Source of the DNA: Acidobacteriota bacterium
GTDB taxonomy: Bacteria > Acidobacteriota > UBA6911
Reading direction: 5' to 3'
NCBI GenBank assembly: GCA_031254095.1
Contig: JAIRVC010000361.1
Location: 1 to 6,853, forward strand
DNA length: 6,853 nucleotides
The position numbers were made by a program, and so were the translations under genes. A model generated the notes under the pieces. It was not told the DNA's origin. It did not search any database and was given only the letters and a program-made list of their open reading frames with translations. Positions 1 to 4,254 of this stretch are shown piece after piece (the first letter of the stretch is position 1; every line of letters starts with the position of its first letter).

Positions 1-699
1 GGCGACGGTAATGGAAATCCTCTCCGCCCCTTTCATCTGATTCGCCAGCCCCTCCGGGGTATCCATCGCGGCGACCTTCCCCTTGTTTATGATGACCACG
101 CGGCTGCATGTCGCGCTGACTTCGGGAAGAATGTGCGTTGAAAGAACGATGGTGTGCGCTCCTGCCAGACTTTTTATCAGCGCCCGGACTTCATGAATCT
201 GCTTCGGATCCAGCCCGCTGGTCGGTTCGTCCAGAATCAGCACTTCCGGATTGTTTAAAAGCGCCTGCGCAAGACCCACGCGCTGCCGGTAGCCCTTGGA
301 AAGCCTGCCGATGACGCGTTTTCTGACATCGCCAAGGCCGCATTTGTCCATGGCGTCGTCTACCTGGCTTTTTCTCCGGTCTGAAGGGGTCCCTTTGATG
401 CGGGCGACGAAATGCAGATAAGAATCGACCGTCATGTCGGGATAAACCGGCGGATTTTCCGGCAGGTATCCGATGCGCCGGCGGACGTCAAGACTTTTCT
501 CAAACACGTCGTAACCGGCAATGCGGGCCGTGCCCTCCGTTGCCGGCATATAGCAGGTCAAAATACGCATGGTTGTGGTTTTGCCTGCCCCGTTCGGCCC
601 CAGAAAGCCGAGAACCTCTCCCTTTTCCACCTTGAAGGTGATGTCGTCCACGGCCTTGCGTTCGCCGTAAACCTTGCTGACATGTTCGACTTCAATCAC
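1..699 (-). CDS. ABC transporter ATP-binding protein, GldA-like (partial, 3' end off window)
   Basis: This is the cytoplasmic ATPase subunit of an ABC-2-type transporter, which hydrolyses ATP to drive a separate membrane permease; the substrate cannot be read from the sequence. The 233 visible residues hold the whole nucleotide-binding domain: Walker A GPNGAGKTT (34-42), IGYLPEN (76-82) with Glu81 where the Q-loop glutamine usually sits, signature LSKGYRQR (133-140), Walker B VLILDEP (153-159) with catalytic Glu158, D-loop SGLD (161-164) and switch His189. Family knowledge: the LPE variant and overall sequence resemble GldA and related exporter ATPases, which are usually ~300 residues and followed by a permease gene, expected just left of the window. 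The GTG start at 699 is chosen because it has a strong Shine-Dalgarno sequence and gives the usual N-terminus (MIEVEHVSKVYG). An in-frame ATG at 732 lies at or before the predicted transcription start. It is divergent from the sigma-factor gene. Confidence 0.93.
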   Translation of the reverse strand, partial: MIEVEHVSKVYGERKAVDDITFKVEKGEVLGFLGPNGAGKTTTMRILTCYMPATEGTARIAGYDVFEKSLDVRRRIGYLPENPPVYPDMTVDSYLHFVARIKGTPSDRRKSQVDDAMDKCGLGDVRKRVIGRLSKGYRQRVGLAQALLNNPEVLILDEPTSGLDPKQIHEVRALIKSLAGAHTIVLSTHILPEVSATCSRVVIINKGKVAAMDTPEGLANQMKGAERISITVA

Positions 700-705
700 G
701 GCCCC

Positions 706-713
706 GTCCTCCC
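706..713 (-). promoter_or_regulatory. Ribosome binding site of the ABC ATPase gene
   Basis: On the minus strand GGGAGG is followed by 8 bases (ACGGGGCC) and then the GTG at 699. This near-perfect Shine-Dalgarno sequence decides the start in favour of GTG over the in-frame ATG 33 bases upstream. Confidence 0.8.
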
Positions 714-734
714 AGAAATCATTGCAAACCATAA

Positions 735-763
735 ATACTAATGAAAATCGCGGGTTTCGTCAA
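735..763 (-). promoter_or_regulatory. Sigma70-type promoter of the ABC ATPase gene
   Basis: Read on the minus strand, TTGACG (763-758, 5 of 6 matches to TTGACA) is separated by exactly 17 bases from TAGTAT (740-735, 4 of 6 to TATAAT). Transcription should start near 728, giving a ~28-base leader that contains the ribosome binding site at 706-713. This is the best-formed promoter in the window and faces away from the sigma-factor gene. Confidence 0.65.
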
Positions 764-858
764 TCCGCTCCGGCCCCTATTTTGCTTGCGCGAACCTGCC
801 GCGACGCGCAATTTTGATGAAAATCAAGAGGAAATTTTGAAGGAATCCCCGATTGCCG

Positions 859-887
859 TTGCGAATTAATGGTTAATGTGGTAAAAT
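859..887 (+). promoter_or_regulatory. Candidate sigma70-type promoter P1 for the sigma-factor gene
   Basis: TTGCGA (859-864, 4 of 6 to TTGACA) and TAAAAT (882-887, 5 of 6 to TATAAT) are separated by exactly 17 bases. The predicted start is near 894. Its position and direction fit the gene at 1137, although several -10-like words exist nearby in this AT-rich region. Confidence 0.5.
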
Positions 888-914
888 CGCCGTTCTTTCG
901 TGTCATTGGGTTTA

Positions 915-920
915 TATAAT
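915..920 (+). promoter_or_regulatory. Perfect -10 box (TATAAT), candidate promoter P2
   Basis: TATAAT matches the sigma70 -10 consensus exactly. The sequence 16-18 bases upstream (around 891-898, GTTCTT or TTCTTT) is a poor -35 element and there is no TG extension, so activity might need an activator. Predicted start near 927, just before the inverted repeat at 933-945. Confidence 0.4.
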
Positions 921-932
921 GATGTAATTACG

Positions 933-945
933 AGGCTTGAAGCCT
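933..945. repeat. Perfect inverted repeat AGGCTT-G-AAGCCT
   Basis: Two 6-base arms around one central G form a perfect palindrome, sitting directly downstream of the TATAAT box at 915-920 and about 190 bases before the sigma-factor start codon. The single-base spacer is too short for an RNA hairpin with full arms, so a dimeric repressor site is more natural than a terminator. No matching second copy was noticed in the window. Confidence 0.45.
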
Positions 946-961
946 GTATACATAAAACCAT
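936..961 (+). promoter_or_regulatory. Possible heat-shock (RpoH-type) promoter
   Basis: CTTGAA (936-941), 14 bases, then AACCAT (956-961) resembles the RpoH consensus CTTGAA-N13-17-CCCCAT: the -35 is exact and the -10 matches 4 of 6. Family knowledge: the rpoD gene of Escherichia coli also has a heat-shock promoter. The CTTGAA word is also part of a perfect inverted repeat, which offers another explanation, so this stays tentative. Confidence 0.25.
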
Positions 962-1057
962 CCCGCCCGATGAAACTTTTTCAGGTGTCAGCTATCTAAT
1001 AAGAGAAATAAGTTCAAGTGCTGAGTATTAATTTTTTTTGGCAAGGCGACTAATTCC

Positions 1058-1107
1058 AACATATTTCTTTGAGGCTTTGGCCGATAAGAACATTTTGAAC
1101 ATATTTC
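1058..1107 (+). repeat. 10-bp direct repeat AACATATTTC, 40-bp period, in the sigma-factor leader
   Basis: Identical copies lie at 1058-1067 and 1098-1107, so their starts are 40 bp apart, roughly four helical turns. A shorter GAACAT repeat (1088-1093 and 1097-1102) overlaps the second copy, and TTGAGGC occurs at 1069-1075 and 1121-1127. The role is unknown; the copies may be paired protein sites or a duplicated remnant in AT-rich DNA. Confidence 0.4.
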
Positions 1108-1122
1108 CGTATACCACTTATT

Positions 1123-1126
1123 GAGG
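1123..1126 (+). promoter_or_regulatory. Weak ribosome binding site of the sigma-factor gene
   Basis: GAGG lies 10 bases before the ATG at 1137, somewhat farther than usual. No other in-frame start nearby gives a better arrangement, so the ATG at 1137 is accepted, with moderate certainty about the exact N-terminus. Confidence 0.45.
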
Positions 1127-1136
1127 CCATATTTAT

Positions 1137-2744
1137 ATGATTGAATTGGAACATGACGGAATTCTTGAAGAAGCAGAGTACGACGTGATTGAGCTTGACG
1201 AGGAAGATCTGGACGGATCAAACGCTTTTCCGCGTCTGACGAGAGAAAACTATGTAGACCGCGTCCGTTTTGATCGCGTGCCCAATGAGAACCGGGTTAT
1301 TGGGAAAGATGAGTCCGCCGCTTCCGCCGATCCCCTGTACATTTATTACCGGAGCATGAGCAAGATCCCTTTGCTCACGCGCGAACAGGAAGTTTATCTG
1401 GCGCAGAAAATCGAAGCCGCGAAACTCAATACGCTGCGGCTTTTGTCGCTGACTACGATCAATTCTTTCAAAATCATGGAAATGGCCGAGGGGTTGCAGC
1501 CTCTGGAGGCTAAAGCATTGCAGACGCCTCAGTTCATCTCCGAGGAAAAACAGGAAGCGGAAAACGAAGTTTCGCTTGAAGAGCGCACACGCCTGCGGCT
1601 CAAGCAAATCGGTAAAATCATCTCGCGGCTGGAGAAGCTTGAGCTTAAATATCGTGAGGCCAAGGGAACTCTCAAAAAAAGCCGGTCAAAAAAAGCGGCC
1701 ATCGACAAAAAGGAACAGAACGCCATACAGAGCCATCGCGACAAAATTTGTAAGCTTCTCCAGGAAAATATCGAATTTTCTGAAAACCAGATTTCCGTTC
1801 TGGTTGAGAGCGTCGAAGAGGTTTTATATCGCATGGAAGAGGCGCAGGCGCAGCACAAGACCCTCTCCAAACGTTCGGGAACGCCGCCCAAAGAGATTCG
1901 AAAAGCCCGTGAGCGCCTCAGTGAACTGGAGAACCAGTACCTGACAAGCACGGAGGAACTGCGCAAGATCGTCGCGCTGATCAATGAAAACAAGGTCGAG
2001 ATGCTGCACGCAAAAGACCAGTTCGTTCGCTCCAATCTGCGGCTGGTGTTGAGCATAGCCAAGAATTATTCCTATCCCGGGCTGGATTTGCTGGATCTGG
2101 TTCAGGAGGGAAACATCGGATTAATGAAGGCGGTGGATAAGTTCAACTATCGCCTTGGGCACAAATTTTCCACCTACGCGACTTGGTGGATCCGCCAGAG
2201 CATCACGCGCGCTATTGCCGACCAGGGGCGCACTATCCGCATTCCGGTTCACATGGTCGAAGCCATGAACAGGGTGCTGAAAGTCGCCAACGAATTGACC
2301 AAGCGGCTTGGCCGGGAACCTTCCGTGCATGAGCTGGCTAAAGAACTAAAGACGCCGGTCGCAAAAGTGACGCAGATCCTCAAAGCCGCCCAGGAGCCGA
2401 TTTCTCTTGAGGCAAGCATCGCGGACAACAGGGACGCGGTGTTAAACAAGTTCATTGAGGACAAAAACGCGGTTTCGCCGGATGAAGACGTCATGAAGCA
2501 CAACTTGCGCGAAGTGACCAATTCGGCTTTGCAGTCCCTGTCTCCCCGCGAACAGGAAATCGTGAGAATGCGCTACGGCCTGAACGAAAAAGGAAAAGAG
2601 TACACATTGCAGGAAGTCGGTGAGATTTTCCAGGTAACGCGCGAACGTATCCGGCAGATTGAGGAAAAGGCGCTTTTGAAGCTCAGGAGCCCGTATCGCT
2701 CGAATAAACTGCGCGAATTCGCCGATTTCATGAGCAAGAACTAA
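1137..2744 (+). CDS. rpoD: RpoD-like (group 1-type) RNA polymerase sigma70 factor lacking region 1.1
   Basis: It binds core RNA polymerase and directs it to -10/-35 promoters. The 535 residues hold region 1.2 (~63-98, [10 protein letters not shown]...PLLTREQE), a long charged, partly coiled-coil non-conserved insert (~100-285), region 2 (~290-360), region 3 (~371-447) and region 4 (~460-523). Region 2.3-2.4 is nearly identical to RpoD ([15 protein letters not shown]), keeping Gln354 and Thr357, which correspond to the -10-reading residues of E. coli RpoD; the region 4.2 helix keeps TRERIRQ (501-507), which reads the -35. The insert and conservation argue for group 1, but classical region 1.1 is absent. 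The N-terminus is short and acidic instead: 13 of the first 26 residues are Asp or Glu with no Lys or Arg. Typical rpoD genes follow dnaG; this one stands alone between a divergent ABC gene and a convergent pil operon. A paralogous RpoD-like factor is therefore possible. Confidence 0.9.
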   Translation: MIELEHDGILEEAEYDVIELDEEDLDGSNAFPRLTRENYVDRVRFDRVPNENRVIGKDESAASADPLYIYYRSMSKIPLLTREQEVYLAQKIEAAKLNTLRLLSLTTINSFKIMEMAEGLQPLEAKALQTPQFISEEKQEAENEVSLEERTRLRLKQIGKIISRLEKLELKYREAKGTLKKSRSKKAAIDKKEQNAIQSHRDKICKLLQENIEFSENQISVLVESVEEVLYRMEEAQAQHKTLSKRSGTPPKEIRKARERLSELENQYLTSTEELRKIVALINENKVEMLHAKDQFVRSNLRLVLSIAKNYSYPGLDLLDLVQEGNIGLMKAVDKFNYRLGHKFSTYATWWIRQSITRAIADQGRTIRIPVHMVEAMNRVLKVANELTKRLGREPSVHELAKELKTPVAKVTQILKAAQEPISLEASIADNRDAVLNKFIEDKNAVSPDEDVMKHNLREVTNSALQSLSPREQEIVRMRYGLNEKGKEYTLQEVGEIFQVTRERIRQIEEKALLKLRSPYRSNKLREFADFMSKN

Positions 2745-2760
2745 GCCGCCTCACGGCGGC
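2745..2760. terminator. GC hairpin between the convergent sigma-factor and pilR genes
   Basis: GCCGCC-TCAC-GGCGGC forms a perfect 6-bp stem with a 4-base loop immediately after the sigma-factor stop codon. There is no T-run on the plus strand, and only a mildly T-rich stretch (TTAGTTCTT) follows on the minus strand. It may therefore be a weak bidirectional terminator or an mRNA 3'-end stabiliser rather than a classical intrinsic terminator. Confidence 0.5.
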
Positions 2761-2777
2761 CAGTGGTCAGTGGTCAG
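2761..2777. repeat. Tandem heptamer CAGTGGT x2 plus CAG
   Basis: Two exact tandem copies of CAGTGGT followed by a partial third (CAG) lie directly beside the hairpin in the 75-bp convergent spacer. It is non-coding and looks like a small tandem repeat or the remnant of a dispersed intergenic repeat. Function unknown. Confidence 0.6.
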
Positions 2778-2819
2778 AAAAATCCGCCGCGAACCATCTT
2801 TGAATAATCAGCGTTTCCC

Positions 2820-4238
2820 TTATGACCGGATTCCAAGGGTGTGCAGCCGGTGGCGCAGCGAGCCTTTTGTGAGGTTCAGCCTCTGCGCCGCCAGCGTCTG
2901 GTTTCCGCCGGACTGCCGCAAAGCCTGTTCAATCAGGCTGCTTTCCACGCTGCGAAGAAATGCTTCCAGGTCGAAAGGTTCGTCAGGGGGCAGGGTGAAC
3001 AGTTTTTTCCCCGATAAATCGTCGTATTTTTCCGGGTGGCAAATGGAATCCGGCAGTCTCTCCGGCTGGATTTCATTTTCAGCCTCAAGCGCAACCGCAC
3101 GTTCAATTACATTTTCAAGCTGACGAATGTTCCCCGGCCAGCTATATGACTCCAGGCGGCGCATCGCTTCCGGAGAAATTCCCGTTATGTTTTTGCCTGA
3201 TTTTTCCGCGTAATTGTGAAGGAAAAATGCGGCCATTATTCCTATATCCTCCGCCCGCTCGCGCAAGGCCGGCAGATGAATATTTATTACCGCTATCCTG
3301 TAATACAGATCCTCCCGAAAAGCGCCGTCCTTTATGTCGGCCTGAAGATCGCGGTTTGTGGCGGCAATCACGCGCACATCCACCGGAATTTCTCCGGTGC
3401 CGCCAAGCGGCCTCAGGCGGCGCTCCTGAAGGACTCGCAAAAGCTTTACCTGCATAGCCGCCGTCATTTCCCCGATTTCATCCAGAAAAATCGAGCCGCC
3501 GTCGGCCGCCTCAAAAAGTCCTTTTTTGTTTGCGGTCGCTCCGGTAAACGCCCCTCTCAGGTAACCGAACAGTTCGCTTTCCAGAAGGGTTTCGGGGAAC
3601 GCGCCGCAGTTAATAGAGACAAACGACCTGTCCTTGCGCTTTGAAGCCGCGTGAATCGCCCGGGCGACCAGTTCCTTCCCCGTCCCGCTGTCTCCGGTAA
3701 TAAGCACGGTGCTGTCTCCCATCGCGACGGCGCCGATGGTTCGATACACTTCCATCATTTTGGGACTTCTGCCCACAACCAGGCTTCCATGCAGCGCCTG
3801 AAACAGTTTTTGCCCCTGCTGCGCCTGAAGATTCACCGGGTCGGCTGCCACCGGCGCCGCCGCCGCATCCGAAAGACGCTTTTTTTCCAGAGCGCGCTTC
3901 AAAGCGCCGCGCATATCATCCATGCGGAAAGGCTTGGTAATGTAATCGCAGGCGCCATGCTGCAGCGCTTCAATGGCCGTCTCCGGGGTCGCAAATGCCG
4001 TAATCATGATAAATGCCGCGCCGGAAGAGATTTTTCTCGCTTCGCGCAGAAGCTCGACGCCGGAAAAATCCGGCATACGAATATCGGAAATCACAACATC
4101 GACGTCATGTTTACGCAGGATATTCAGAGCTTCCCTGCCGCAGCCGGCCACAAGCACATCCACATCTTCATCCATGATGGACATTTTCAGCACTTCGATA
4201 ATATTCGGTTCGTCGTCCACAATAAGAACTGTCGCCAT
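2820..4238 (-). CDS. pilR: PilR: sigma54-dependent response regulator of type IV pili
   Basis: This cytoplasmic NtrC-family activator is phosphorylated by a partner kinase and then remodels sigma54 RNA polymerase. The 472 residues comprise a receiver domain (~4-115) with acidic pocket Asp8/Asp9, phospho-acceptor Asp52, Thr80 and Lys102; an Ala/Gln-rich linker (~121-150); an AAA+ domain with Walker A GDSGTGKE (182-189), GAFTGA (229-234, the sigma54-contacting loop), Walker B GGSIFLDE (247-254) and WPGNIRQLENV (367-377); and a Fis-type helix-turn-helix (~436-470). All catalytic motifs are intact, so it should be a working activator. It follows pilS with a 6-bp gap; its Shine-Dalgarno sequence overlaps the pilS stop codon, suggesting translational coupling. 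The name PilR, rather than another NtrC relative, rests on pilC and pilS upstream. Family knowledge: the classical target is pilA, which is not in the window; the gene instead ends against a convergent sigma-factor gene. Confidence 0.92.
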   Translation of the reverse strand: MATVLIVDDEPNIIEVLKMSIMDEDVDVLVAGCGREALNILRKHDVDVVISDIRMPDFSGVELLREARKISSGAAFIMITAFATPETAIEALQHGACDYITKPFRMDDMRGALKRALEKKRLSDAAAAPVAADPVNLQAQQGQKLFQALHGSLVVGRSPKMMEVYRTIGAVAMGDSTVLITGDSGTGKELVARAIHAASKRKDRSFVSINCGAFPETLLESELFGYLRGAFTGATANKKGLFEAADGGSIFLDEIGEMTAAMQVKLLRVLQERRLRPLGGTGEIPVDVRVIAATNRDLQADIKDGAFREDLYYRIAVINIHLPALRERAEDIGIMAAFFLHNYAEKSGKNITGISPEAMRRLESYSWPGNIRQLENVIERAVALEAENEIQPERLPDSICHPEKYDDLSGKKLFTLPPDEPFDLEAFLRSVESSLIEQALRQSGGNQTLAAQRLNLTKGSLRHRLHTLGIRS

Positions 4239-4242
4239 AATG

Positions 4243-4254
4243 CCTTATTCCTCC
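4243..4254 (-). promoter_or_regulatory. Ribosome binding site of pilR overlapping the pilS stop codon
   Basis: On the minus strand GGAGG (4254-4250) lies 11 bases and AAGG (4246-4243) lies 4 bases before the pilR ATG at 4238. Both overlap the last codons or the TAA of pilS, so ribosomes finishing pilS would sit on the pilR start site. Confidence 0.6.

Larger units (their letters stand above)
764..1136. other. Divergent intergenic control region upstream of the sigma-factor gene
   Basis: No gene is seen in this stretch. It becomes AT-rich rightwards and holds the rightward promoter candidates at 859-887, 915-920 and 936-961, an inverted repeat at 933-945 and a direct repeat at 1058-1107. Bases 764-858 show nothing recognisable. 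A run of eight T at 1032-1039 is preceded only by a weak 5-bp stem (TCAGC 988-992 with GCTGA 1020-1024, 27-base loop), too poor to call a terminator. If transcription starts near 894, the sigma-factor mRNA has an unusually long leader of about 240 bases. Confidence 0.7.

Noticed and set aside
697..732. ATG at 732 as start of the ABC ATPase
   Set aside because: It lies at or before the predicted transcription start, has no ribosome binding site, and would add 11 residues (MVCNDFWEDGA) not expected in the family.
919..999. Tiny upstream reading frames in the sigma-factor leader (ATG-ATG-stop at 919-927 and nine codons at 970-999)
   Set aside because: Neither has a Shine-Dalgarno sequence, and both are short enough to be chance in AT-rich DNA.
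988..1039. Possible attenuator or terminator with a T8 run at 1032-1039
   Set aside because: The only stem ahead of the T-run is 5 bp with a 27-base loop and does not abut the T-run, so an intrinsic terminator is not supported.
700..1136. Sigma54 (GG-N10-GC) promoter as a PilR target
   Set aside because: Reading both strands by eye gave no site with both conserved dinucleotides in a TGGC/TTGC-like setting.
988..1221. A 77-codon minus-strand reading frame overlapping the sigma-factor leader and N-terminus
   Set aside because: It overlaps the 5' end of a clear gene, has no ribosome binding site and resembles no protein family.
1529..2062. A 177-codon minus-strand reading frame opposite the sigma-factor insert
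   Set aside because: It is Ser/Arg-rich antisense translation of the charged insert, without domain similarity or start signals.
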